The position numbers were made by a program, and so were the translations under genes. A stretch of DNA of 64,000 bases from Chrysomallon squamiferum (lineage: Eukaryota > Mollusca > Gastropoda > Neomphalida > Peltospiridae). Under the pieces are notes generated by a model that ran no database searches, was not told the DNA's origin, and worked only from the letters and a program-made list of their open reading frames with translations. The stretch lies in NCBI GenBank assembly GCA_012295275.1, contig CM022666.1, forward strand, positions 4,622,887 to 4,686,886, in the 5' to 3' direction. Below, one piece after another: positions 1 through 9,001 of this stretch. Each line of letters opens with the position of its first letter. Position 1 is the first letter of the stretch.

Positions 1-57
1 AGCCTTTCGACCAACTGGGAATTCTGCCAGATGGGACTAAGCCGTATTTTCTATCGC

Positions 58-640
58 TATCATTATACTTATATGACAAGGCGAGATTTATATAAATATA
101 TATAACGTATGAAATAAGTGAAATTATAATTTTATATAACGTATGAAATAAGTAAAATATTTACATACTGACCTGTGAGAGATAAAATAATCAACTGGCG
201 TCATAGATTTTTATACAGAGTCTTTGAACAGAAAGCATCACATTCTTATGATGACATCTGCTTTGTTTGAATTTCCTTTTTTTTGTTTCTTTCTGTTATA
301 TTTATTTATTTGCTGTGGGTTTCGTAGTTAATGTGTAGTCATTTAACATACTATGAAGAAAATTAGCAAAGGTATTTAATTTTTAATTTTTTGTGTTTTT
401 TAATAGTAGTTGTAGTAGTAGTAGTAGTAGTAATGGTAGTTGTTGTTGTTATCTTTATTACGATTGCTTTTGTCATTATTGTTAAATAAAGAGTATTGCT
501 GACTTCTATTCCTGTGTTAAGTAAGCGACACAAAATAACAATACTATGAAATGATATAGTCTGAGTATCACGTGGTAGAATTTTACAGCCAGGATTTGTC
601 ATCTTACACATAATCGGAATAAATTAATGTAGTCATCCTG
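58..640. repeat. Decayed copy of the TNF-gene upstream region
   Basis: This stretch starts with the 44-bp AT-rich motif (ATGAAATAAGTGAAATTATA) that also lies just inside TNF-like genes A to D. It then carries a frameshifted minus-strand copy (363-611) of the short conserved ORF found upstream of those genes, recognisable by its MTNPG start and the DTQT motif. The order and orientation match the B, C and D upstream blocks. No functional gene is visible here, and I read it as a degenerate segmental duplicate. Confidence 0.5.
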
Positions 641-1305
641 GAACAAATCCAGGGTAACGGTCGATGTCCACTGAACGCACTGTGTAACTAGATATGTAGA
701 TGTTTGCTCTTCTGTATTAACCCTTACGTGATTGTTGTGACCGATTACAATCATTCTATCCATCTATATTATTCTTTACTGCTTTACTGAATGTTCAGAC
801 TTCTCAAGTTCGCCAATTTTGACAAAATGTAACGCTCTGCATTCTAATGACCATACGTTAAAGAATGTAGCTCACCATTCTTGTTGAAATGAGTATTATT
901 AAAAAAACACTTTGACAAGGATTCTTAAAATACTACTGGTAATTAAACATGAATGTTATGGGTTTTATGCATGTACGCTTTCACACACACAAATACATAT
1001 TAATATGAAATAACTGAATATTTCAGGATTTACATGTAAAGACTGGTTTCACAAACTGACCAGAAATATATATAAATATGTGATGCGTGTATTATGTATG
1101 AATATTGTTAGGATTTGTAAATAGTGTTGCATTTTCTTATAGTTTTACTTTTTTAGATGAAGCTTGACGTGTTTCCTCACTGAATACAGAACACAATGGA
1201 TTTTTGTTGCCACAGTTTTTTCTTATTAGATTATTCATGTGTTCACACTTTTGTTTAATAGATGTTACTTGTAAGGGGATTTCTTTGATGTTTGTCAAGC
1301 TTTGA
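640..1305 (+). pseudogene. Intron and truncated second-half exon of a diverged TNF-like relic
   Basis: Bases 640-790 match the conserved intron that separates the two half-domain exons elsewhere (GGTAACGGTCG, CACTGAACGCACTGTG). Bases 1225-1305 match the run-up to the second-half exon, including its acceptor-like tract, but the similarity ends a few bases into the exon at AAGCTTTGAATCC, and a GTT microsatellite follows. The first-half exon is missing. This is a doubly truncated relic. Confidence 0.4.
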
Positions 1306-1900
1306 ATCCTACTGTTGTTGTTGTTGTTGTCGATATTATTATTATTAATAATTTATTTGTTTATTTATTGGTATTGTTGTTGTTGTTGTTGCTATTTATT
1401 CAATTAATTAATGTATTTATTTTATTTATATGGAGATTATATTTATTTCATATTTATTTTATACACAGATAATATTTTTTCAATTAATTTTGTTAAATAA
1501 TGTTTACTGTACTCGGTAACACACACATTCTTTGGACAGTTGCCAGTATTTCAAATAACAACATATTTAAATGATGATGTTGGCTTATTTTTGTCACGTT
1601 AACGTTTTCCCAGAATTAATAATCAGTACTCTCTTTTTCTCCGGGAACTCGACTTTCAGAAAAGTATTGTTATAAATAAATAAATATGTTGTTGTTGTTG
1701 TTGTTGTTGTAGTTACTGTTGTTCAAAATTCAATAAGGGTGTAATTTACAAATCAAAGGATGTAATATTAAAGATTCAGCTTAGCAAATACCATGTGTAT
1801 GATATTATAAAACTGACATCCTGTGATGTATAATATACAATGTATCTGAAAATATATAATTTTTTGATTTACAAAACGGATTCATAGACTTCCAAGCTGA

Positions 1901-1942
<42 letters not shown>

Positions 1943-2140
1943 TTATTTATTTATTTGGTTTCTGATCATTATAGTTACTTTAGTGTTATCATTATGAGTT
2001 AAATTATTGATTTGTTAAATTAGTCACACACACACACATACAAAAACACACACAGGCACACACATACACATATTATATTTGAACTAATCTTAACCCATGC
2101 AATTAATTCAGTTTTTTACTCTGTTTCGTTTTTTCATCTT
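1306..2140. other. Microsatellite-rich intergenic DNA
   Basis: The stretch is mostly simple sequence: GTT runs near 1310-1330, 1375-1392 and 1687-1711, an AAT run at 1902-1941, ATTT runs, and CA runs near 2025-2060. In reverse orientation it resembles the DNA between second-half TNF relics and the peptide relics at 40.6-42.3 kb. No coding signal is seen. Confidence 0.5.
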
Positions 2141-2147
2141 TTAACAG

Positions 2148-2225
2148 ATCTGGTTTTATCTGGCTAAGAATAATTTTTAAAACCAGAGAGGATCAAACAG
2201 TGAAAGATACATGAAAAGAAATTAA
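2148..2225 (+). pseudogene. Relic of a repeated 78-nt exon-like unit
   Basis: A strong acceptor (pyrimidine tract then TTTTAACAG) precedes a 78-nt unit ending at an in-frame TAA. The same unit occurs on the minus strand at 19294-19372, 24735-24812, 40398-40475, 45147-45224, 57062-57139 and 62843-62920. This copy has lost a T in the T-run and is closed by a stop midway. The family is not recognised. Confidence 0.35.
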
Positions 2226-2911
2226 TTAAAAACCTAACAAAATTATATTCTGATATGTGTGTATAATTTGTATATTTTATAGACAGTATGTTAAATATTG
2301 CTGTTATATAACCATGTACATATCATATACTTATATAGATACGCCTACATACGTGCACATCCACACACACACACACATGTATCATGATTAAGTTTCAATA
2401 GTTATGCTGTCGTCCTGCCCGATACATTTTAAAAGTAATTGTACCCGAGCAGTGTTTATAAATAGTTATTTTCTTAGCTGCGCGGGTAATACAAAATACC
2501 CGGCCCACGTGTTCAAGACATTCACTGATTTCAGGCTGGGAAATGTGTATCTCACGCTTGATTGCACCGATATCTTATTTCACAGTCTGTTTTAATCACG
2601 TGATCACTGTTATCTCTAGCCAATATAAGCATGTTGAACAACTGAAACATTTTAAAAAGAAATGATAAAAAATAAAAATAGTTTTTCTGTCAGAGAGTAA
2701 TCATAGATAATGTAGATATTCTACATTAAATTCTTTATAATTTGTTTAGGTTTAGACTGTTGAATAGTGACTAGTTAATAGTCAGTTGTTAAGTTTTTCC
2801 TTCTTTGTTTCTGTTCATGCACGTACATCACATGTACTTGACGTAGTCTACTTTCTGTCATAAAAACAACTCACGGGAAACTGAACAAAGCAATATTCTT
2901 AAAATGCATCA

Positions 2912-2964
2912 CTGTGTGTGTGTGTGTGTGTGTGTGTGTCTCTGTGTGTGTGTGTGTGTGTGTG
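2912..2964. repeat. (TG)n microsatellite
   Basis: This is a TG/GT run with one CTC interruption. It occupies the same module position, inverted, as the CA runs near 39.6, 44.3, 54.2, 55.0 and 61.3 kb. Confidence 0.95.
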
Positions 2965-3200
2965 TTAGTTGTATTTTTTTTCTTTGTTGTTTGTTGTTCT
3001 TTCTTTCTTCTTGTTGTTGTTTCTTTCTTATTGTTGTTTTGTTTTGAATTTCATTTTTTGTTTTTCTTTTTTGGTTTTTTTTGTTGTTTTTTTCCGGCTT
3101 GCCTCTGCTCTGATTAGATCAAGAATTAACTGCAAAGTACTAACCTTACATTATAGTATGTACGTGTGTATCAAATAACATTGTAGATATTCCAAAAGTC

Positions 3201-3365
3201 ATGTTTTTGACAACACTTCTGTTTATAGGTTTTTCCATGGGATTGGCAGTGGATGATTTCTAGCGTATTCGCGAATGTCAAAAAGTTCGTAGGTTAAAAA
3301 TCTCAGCATGTGATAGTAGTATTATATCAATTAGTAAAATGTATCAAACACGTGAACAGAAGTAA
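3201..3365 (+). pseudogene. Broken short secreted-peptide gene (copy 1)
   Basis: An ATG at 3201 opens a typical signal peptide (MFLTTLLFIGFSMGLA, predicted cleavage before VDDF). The mature part should be a short cysteine-containing peptide. A TAG at 3261-3263 replaces the CAG of the paralogue at 54779-54516. After the stop the frame stays readable for about 33 codons, including SACDSSIIS, and ends at TAA 3363-3365. Family unknown. The signal-peptide call rests on hydrophobicity only. Confidence 0.5.
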
Positions 3366-3913
3366 CGCTTTACATTAAAATCCCTTGTAATATCTATTAA
3401 ACAAAAGTCTGAACACATGCATAATCTAATAAGAAAGCATATATATGTATACATCCTTTATTGTACACTAGAACACAACAGACACAATACACTTAAAACT
3501 GTATTCAGTATAGAAGTAAAGAATAATATAGATGGATAGAATTATTATAATAGGTTACAACAATCACGTAAGGATTAACACAGAAGAGCAAACATCTACA
3601 TAACTAGTTACAATGGAGAGCGATCGTTCCGCGCGAATTGTTCGACAGTTCTTCCCTCACAAAACCAAACATAAAAATATCTGTGATCTCTGATGAAAAA
3701 GGGATTTGCGATATTTGCCAACGTGTTTTCGACCTTGCAGTTTGACGTGTGTCGCCAGATCTTTCCGTTACACCTAGCACTCCGAGCTGGTAATTAATCC
3801 CGAAAAAAAGTCACAGGAAAAAAAATCACAATTTTTTATTATGAAATATATTAATAATGAAAGATAGATTAAACACATTTTGTCAGAGTATTTTGTTAAT
3901 GTTTTATTTTATT

Positions 3914-4095
3914 TTAATGTTGATGGTTTTTAATGTTGATATTCCACCCGATATCACGAAGAAATTCTGCCGCAGCATACACGAACCCTTCATAACAGAT
4001 TTTGATACCACCCTTATTGGTATGAATAACTTCCATATTAAACATACTTCTGATACTAGAGCAAGCTGGAGAATATATAGTAGAACACATTCTAA
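3914..4095 (-). pseudogene. Diverged TNF-domain first-half exon, copy P1
   Basis: On the minus strand the frame reads through an AEFLRDIGW-type segment. The part GIKICYEGFVYAAAEF aligns with GIQVKHSAYYFIYSNVVF in the TNF domain of gene A, sharing the glycine-isoleucine, the Y/F-x-x-Y spacing and the V/A-x-F end. It ends in a TAA. No acceptor is seen at the exon edge in this copy, and the partner second-half exon is absent: the similarity upstream on + stops near 3370. A relic of a second TNF-like subfamily is the best reading. Confidence 0.45.
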
Positions 4096-4436
4096 CATGG
4101 AACATTTTATAAATCATTTACAATAGGAAGCCCTTAGTTTAAATCTATTCTAATCAGTAAGCTGGACCCAAGCATCAACCCTGCACAATATGAAGACTCT
4201 TTCTTTAATCCTGCCTAATTAATAAGTGTAACAATTCACCAACCCTGCACAGTATGAAACCTCTTTCTTTAATCTAACCTAACTGACCTAATCAGTAAGC
4301 TTAACAATTACCCCATGTAGACTATGATGTCACATTCAATACTCTATAAATTCATACATTTTTTTTAATATACAAATTGTTACTTTTTTCCAGCCACTGA
4401 ATCGGTTTATTCCCGATTCTGGCAGTGTGATTTCTT

Positions 4437-4484
<48 letters not shown>

Positions 4485-4489
4485 TATTC
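4437..4489. repeat. (TTTC)n microsatellite
   Basis: A TTTC tetranucleotide run with an ATTT tail. Its inverted counterpart, an AAAG run, lies at about 35665-35735 in the matching position beside gene C. Confidence 0.95.
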
Positions 4490-4657
4490 ATTTATTTATT
4501 TTTTTATTCGGCCGACTGAATCAACAGTCATGATACAAGTAACGTTTACAAGTGGAAGATTCTTCTGTCACAGGGAGATATTTTTGAGACATTTTATATT
4601 CCTGGCCCTGTAGTAATAAATGGATGATTACAGATATTTATTCTGATTACGTGTAAG

Positions 4658-4888
4658 ATGACAAATCCGAGCTGGAACTTTCCACTGTGTGATACACAGA
4701 CTACATGTTTTCCTTTTGTTGTTTATGGTTTAGTTGACACAGGACTAGAAATTACGCTGTACTCTTTATTTAACAATAACGACAAAAGCAGCCGCAACAA
4801 CAACAACAACTACTACTACTACCACAACTACAACAACAACTACTGCTATTACAACAACAATTATAGCAATAACAACTATAATATGTAG
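4658..4888 (+). CDS. Conserved short ORF upstream of TNF-like gene A
   Basis: This 76-codon ORF starts MTNPSWNFPLCDTQTTCF and ends in an Asn/Tyr-rich tail encoded by an AAC/TAC microsatellite. The first 50 or so codons are kept open in four copies (also 35495-35265, 49881-49630 and 16070-15894, all minus), and the differences are mostly conservative (D/E, L/I, I/V). It lies about 240 bp before the gene A TATA box and reads in the same direction. No family is recognised. It may be a small exon or only a young duplicate not yet broken. Confidence 0.3.
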   Translation: MTNPSWNFPLCDTQTTCFPFVVYGLVDTGLEITLYSLFNNNDKSSRNNNNNYYYYHNYNNNYCYYNNNYSNNNYNM

Positions 4889-5124
4889 CTTATTTATGAA
4901 CAATACAAACAGACAAAAAAAAATACATATAATAACTTTGCTCATACATATTCATAGTATATTAAATGACTATACGAAATCTATAGCGAAAAATTAAAAA
5001 CGACAGAAGAAAAAACATTAAGTAATAAACTTAAATAAAGCAGACGACATTTCCTCTTAGCCAATCAAAAATGATCAAGTGAGCTGGCATAGAGAATATG
5101 ATAAGATCTTTTCAAAGTCGCTGG

Positions 5125-5132
5125 TATAAAAA
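5125..5132 (+). promoter_or_regulatory. TATA box of TNF-like gene A
   Basis: TATAAAAA lies about 30 bp before the putative start of a leader exon whose donor is a perfect GTAAGT. The same box-exon-donor layout is kept at gene B (15645-15652), C (35022-35029) and D (49410-49417), which supports a real core promoter. Confidence 0.6.
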
Positions 5133-5154
5133 TCAACGAAGCCTGTCAAAGAGC

Positions 5155-5201
5155 GTAGACGTGCTTCACTCCTTTATGAACACAGACTGAGCCTAATTTA
5201 G
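5155..5201 (+). other. Putative non-coding leader exon of gene A
   Basis: The exon ends CCTAATTTAG and is followed by the donor GTAAGTAAATG. Its start is inferred from the TATA position. It would be joined over a 1.4-kb intron to the exon at 6594. It contains an ATG whose short frame would end within the leader, so it is not the ligand start. Confidence 0.45.
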
Positions 5202-5215
5202 GTAAGTAAATGTTT

Positions 5216-5400
5216 TACTTATTTCATAGGTTATATTTATTTATATAAAATTATAATTTCACTTATTTCATAGGTAATATATATTTATATAAAATTATAA
5301 TTTCATTTATTTCATTGATTATAAATATTTATATAAAATGATTATTTCACTTATTTCATAGGTTATATATATTTATATAAAATTATAATTTCACTATACT
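5216..5400. repeat. 44-bp AT-rich tandem repeat
   Basis: About four units of a roughly 44-bp motif containing CTTATTTCATAGG and ATATAAAATTATAATTTCA lie immediately inside the leader-exon donor. Matching arrays flank the leader exons at 15460-15560, 34745-34945, 48240-48310 and 49070-49255. The array travels with the promoter block. Confidence 0.8.
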
Positions 5401-5435
5401 GTTTAGGATTTATGCACGTCCTAATTTCATGTGTA

Positions 5436-5610
5436 TAATATAATATTAAGTGATATTACACCGACCTGTAATATTAAGTGATATTACATCTAAAATGCAA
5501 AATGCATGTGCAACCTTAATTTTCCAGTTCACTTTGCTGTATAGGATTTTTCCGCGCCCTAGTTTCACTTGTATAATATTAAGTGATATTACATCAACTT
5601 GAAAAAAACA
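5436..5610. repeat. Repeats of the AATATTAAGTGATATTACA element
   Basis: Three copies of this near-palindromic 19-mer occur within 170 bp. The C block has four (about 34454, 34590, 34665 and 34695, reversed), and the B and D blocks have single copies. The element alternates with the phrase AGGATTT-C-CGCCCTA. Its function is unknown; it could be a protein-binding array in the leader intron. Confidence 0.6.
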
Positions 5611-5894
5611 ATACATCGCGGTAAGGTCGATAAGTTTCTAGCACATGCGCTGACAGGTAAGAATAATAACAGCCACAGAAAATCACGCTGCGATCTATAA
5701 ACAATAACGTTCACGGTAGTTTGAATTTCTGGCACTGAGAGGAAACCAGCCCTGGACGTGATCTTTCGAGGACGATACAATATCAGCAAACAGAGCGGAT
5801 ATGTAGAATGAGGACCTGGCAAGCTTTGACAGGTTTTGTCTGCCTTTGCACTAAACCAACTAGCCAAGGTTTTAGGAACGGATAAACAGAACAT
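5589..5894 (-). CDS. ORF of unknown function in the leader intron of gene A
   Basis: This 101-codon ORF begins MFCLSVPKTLASWFSAK. It is repeated on + at 34116-34454 beside gene C with about ten replacements and an extended N-terminus. The B and D blocks carry different sequence here. Base composition is clearly less AT-rich than the surroundings. On the opposite (TNF) strand a good donor, CTGACAGGTAAGAAT, lies near 5655, so the conserved segment may instead be an alternative leader exon. No family is recognised. Confidence 0.25.
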   Translation of the reverse strand: MFCLSVPKTLASWFSAKADKTCQSLPGPHSTYPLCLLILYRPRKITSRAGFLSVPEIQTTVNVIVYRSQRDFLWLLLFLPVSACARNLSTLPRCIVFFKLM

Positions 5895-6272
5895 TATCTC
5901 AGCTATTTTTTTTTTTTTTCATCCGGCTAAACATTTTTACAGAAGTGTTTCAAGAACCAGACGATATACCTAATTTTATATTTGTGACCGTACTCGTATA
6001 ACCGTACTCGTATCATTAATCACAATTACGTAAACGTATGTTTCATGATTGTTTAATGTATTATTATCAAGTCACCTGTATATCATAATTAAATAATTAA
6101 CGTGAACCTTAACTACTGTTGTGTTTATTTCTCTAGTGAATAGATAGACTTATCGGTTTATAGAGATTGCTGTCAATTTAGCGTTTATATTCTTTGTTAG
6201 GTGGCCAGTAAAACACATTGTTACCCTAGACTGAGTCATAATAAAACATACAAGGTGTTTAAAGATGTGAGC

Positions 6273-6318
6273 CACGTGACAGAAACATAAAAGTTGGGGC
6301 TCTCGTCCGGGATTTTTC
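6273..6318 (+). promoter_or_regulatory. E-box and kappaB-like site before gene A coding exons
   Basis: GCCACGTGAC (E-box 6273-6278) and GGGATTTTTC (6309-6318, one mismatch from the GGRNWYYCC half pattern) lie 31 bp apart, about 280 bp before the second leader exon. The kappaB-like site is kept in all four copies; the E-box is lost in B. NF-kappaB control of TNF-family genes is established in animals, but binding here is inference. Confidence 0.35.
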
Positions 6319-6593
6319 AAATAATTAATTTTGGGTTCGTTTTCTAAAATTCTTATGGAATTATTTATTTAGATGTATGGAGTATTTTCTCAGTTTAATG
6401 ACAGCTAATTTATGTTTATATCCACTTGAGAAAACACAACACAACAAAATAATAACGATATTAAAATAAATAAGTCAAAACGGAGAAATTATTATGGATT
6501 AAGATACATTGAACAATCCTAGTGTAACGTTTATCAAAAGAGCCAAGAGGGCTGAGCTACTAGAATTGTAAATATTCATAACAAACATTTCAG

Positions 6594-6710
6594 CTGCCCA
6601 GTCAAACAAGACAGAGCAAACCAGAGACATTTTAACAGAGGCTTTGTTTGGCGATTCTGTAGATAACGAGAGTGGGGGGAGTAACTCCGAGTGTGGCAGA
6701 ATCAGTATAG
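6594..6710 (+). other. Second non-coding exon of gene A
   Basis: The acceptor ACATTTCAG precedes the exon, and ATAG/GTGTGTG is the donor. The 105-bp intron that follows has an ideal branch-like TACTAAT and a pyrimidine tract ending TTTTACAG. The exon holds no ATG, and its longest frame meets a TGA at the start of the next exon, so it is read as 5' UTR. The same 117-nt exon lies at 14327-14443 (B), 33340-33456 (C) and, truncated, 47072-47184 (D). Confidence 0.55.
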
Positions 6711-6850
6711 GTGTGTGCATATTGAGACTGTGTACGTGTGAGTGTGTGTGTGTATTTATCTTGGTATTATTTATTACTAATAACATTCTTTTCTTCTTTT
6801 CGTCATGTTTTACAGACTACTTCTGAAGGAAATAAAAGTTGTTACACAAA

Positions 6851-8787
6851 ATGGTACCAATTCGTCCAGTCATTGCCATTCCTCTTATGGTACTAAGCTT
6901 CATACTCATCAGTTTTATTGTATCTGAAACATTAAACGAATTTCTGAACAGAGAAACCAACTTGTTGTTTGACAAGGAACTGTGTGTGAAAATCTCATGC
7001 AAACCAGGAGAAAACTGTTGTGATGACAAATCTACGAAGAGAACCAGGAACAGTACCACGTATTGCTGTTACAGAGATGGAGAAAAAGTGATCAGTGAAA
7101 TTATGAAAAAGGTAAATTCCATATTTAATCCTAAAAACTTATATTCCATAAATACATTAAATGAAAAAAAAAAATTGTTTTCTGGAGATATGAAATTATG
7201 AAAAAGGTAAATTCTCTATAAAAATAATAAAAAGTTAAATTCACTGTAAATGAAATAATAATATTTGAATTATGAAAGGGAGAAATTAATAGTGATGAAA
7301 AATATTTATAAATTTAAAACTGATTATTGTGGACTAGTTTCAAATTGGTTATTAACATTCTTTTTAGAAACTGACTGAAAGTCATACAAAAGCTGAGAAA
7401 AGTGGTAAGTTAATATAGACACACATATATCCACACACAGACATACGTAAAAACACAAAGTCGCAGAAACACAGGCACACACAAAAAAAGTCATAAATAC
7501 ATACATACACAAACACAGACAGACAAACATACAGAAAAAGACCCACACACAAACAGAAACACTCAGGCTCACATATTTAAATATCCACAAAAGTTTTTAT
7601 AATTATGTATTTGTATGTACGTGCATATTTGTGTACAGTCTATGTACGTAAACATATACAAGTGTATATTTATATGTGTGTGTGTTTCAGAATCAAAACT
7701 AAAGCAGATCAGAGATGTCGCTTATCTTTTGAATTCAGATAATAAAAACATTGTGTACGAATCTATGTATGTATGAATCTATATATTTATACATGTATCA
7801 GTAGTCTACATGTTTATGTATGTATATATATATATATATTTCAGAACAGAAACTTAAACAGATCAGAGAGGTCGCATACAATCTGAATAATGAAAACAAT
7901 GTGAAAACATGGGCTCATCTACAAATGGAAGTTAATGCAACATATGACAAAAGTAAGAATACAAATAGTAGTAGCAGTGGTAGCAGCAGTAGTAGTAATA
8001 GTAGTAGCAGTAGTAGAGTACTAGTAATAGTAGTATTAGAGTAGTAGTAATAGTAACAGAGTAGTAGTAGTAGTAGCAGAGTAATTATACTCTGTAAAAA
8101 GAGGTGATTTGGTAATAAATGTGGTAGTAAAATAGAAGTAATAGTAGTAGTTGGTCTGGTAAAAGTAGTTGTAGTAGTAATCACATAGTTATTAGTAGTG
8201 GTTAGGAAATAATAGAAGAAATTGTGATAACATTAGTATTAGCGCGTTAGTAGTACAAATATCAATGATGGTACTAAAGTAATCAATAGCAGGTGTTTGT
8301 AGTAGTTATAGAAATATATTAGTAATATTAACTACAACTGTTGACAATTTAAAATAAAAATATTATTTAAAAATAATTTCTTCTTACAAACTTTTCAGAC
8401 ACACTGAAGCCTCTCATCAAATGGACATCGTCTGGTAAAAGATCATTTGTGAAAGGAGCTGCTGCTGTTGTCGCTGACGGGATTCAAGTCAAACACTCTG
8501 CTTACTACTTCATATACAGCAACGTTGTATTCCATGCCAACCAAATGAGACAGCTAGAATACGCTAGGCTGTGTCACTCAATTGAAAAATATCCAAATTA
8601 TGAAGTCCTCTACAGAAATCCTCAAACAACATGCAAAGTACGAAGATACCAGGAAGGTTTTGTTCCTTCCTACATTGGAGCTGTTTACTACCTGAAAGCC
8701 AATGACACTGTAGTGGTGAGAACATCACTTGTGAACAGAATTTTGAGAGATCCTGAGACAACCTACTTTGGCCTGTATATGCTGTAA
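6851..8787 (+). CDS. TNF-superfamily-like ligand, copy A (type II membrane protein)
   Basis: Coding exons 6851-7111, 7368-7404, 7845-7952 and 8399-8787 join in phase (0, 1, 1) to 264 codons, all with GT-AG ends. The ATG sits in a strong context (ACAAAATGG) and is the first in the joined second-leader and first coding exons. Residues 7-25 are a hydrophobic anchor after a short N-terminus, as in type II TNF ligands. Residues 45-73 hold six cysteines (C45, C50, C56, C57, C72, C73) and the sequon N67. Residues 100-118 are heptad-like (KLKQIREVAYNL). The TNF homology domain spans about 137-264, with YYFIYSNVVF at 171-180, a likely C194-C214 disulfide, SYIGAVYYLK at 226-235 and the end YFGLYML. TNF ligands trimerise and signal through TNF receptors; the receptor here is unknown. 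The six-cysteine stalk is unusual. Confidence 0.85.
7691..7779 (+). pseudogene. Relic duplicate of the coiled-coil exon in gene A
   Basis: After a good acceptor (GTGTTTCAG) the phase-1 frame reads ESKLKQIRDVAYLLNSDN, a clear duplicate of the true exon (EQKLKQIREVAYNLNNEN, 7845-7952). It has no donor that keeps frame with the next exon and runs into TGA at 7777-7779. B (13360 downward) and C (32355 downward) carry the same relic. It is probably skipped. Confidence 0.5.
7965..8190. repeat. (TAG/TAGTAG)n trinucleotide tract in last intron of gene A
   Basis: An imperfect AGT/AGC trinucleotide tract lies in the intron before the TNF-domain exon. The mirrored tracts in B (12850-13050) and C (31800-32045) differ in length. 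Confidence 0.85.
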
Positions 8788-8949
8788 AAATTTTACGAGA
8801 GGCCAGAATTATAACTGTTCATATATAATTTTCTGTACGCCCACTGTACCTATGGACTTGTATATATAAAACGATTCTTTTACTTTAACATTATCGTGAA
8901 ACATTTATATTATACATACTTGAATCTTTCTTTAAAGTCTTCAGTGGGG

Positions 8950-8950
8950 G

Positions 8951-8999
<49 letters not shown>

Positions 9000-9001
9000 T
9001 T
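8950..9001. repeat. (AAT)n microsatellite 3' of gene A
   Basis: A run of AAT about 160 bp after the stop codon. Mirrored ATT runs lie 3' of B (12019-12080) and C (30978-31020). Confidence 0.95.

Noticed and set aside
60-66. Transfer RNA or ribosomal RNA genes anywhere in the window
   Set aside because: No cloverleaf with matching A and B boxes and no rRNA-like conserved block was recognised by eye. A tRNAscan or Rfam search would be decisive.
3857-4126. 89-codon ORF MKDRLNTFC (also 36310-36041 and 50933-50664)
   Set aside because: Antisense to the P exons. The P strand has acceptors in P5 and P7 and TNF-domain similarity, so this is taken as the shadow.
6499-6786. 95-codon minus-strand ORF over the second leader exon (also 14251-14538 and 33264-33551)
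   Set aside because: Open in all three copies, but the copies are too similar for that to mean much, and the opposite strand has clear splice signals for the leader. Noted only as a possible overlapping frame.
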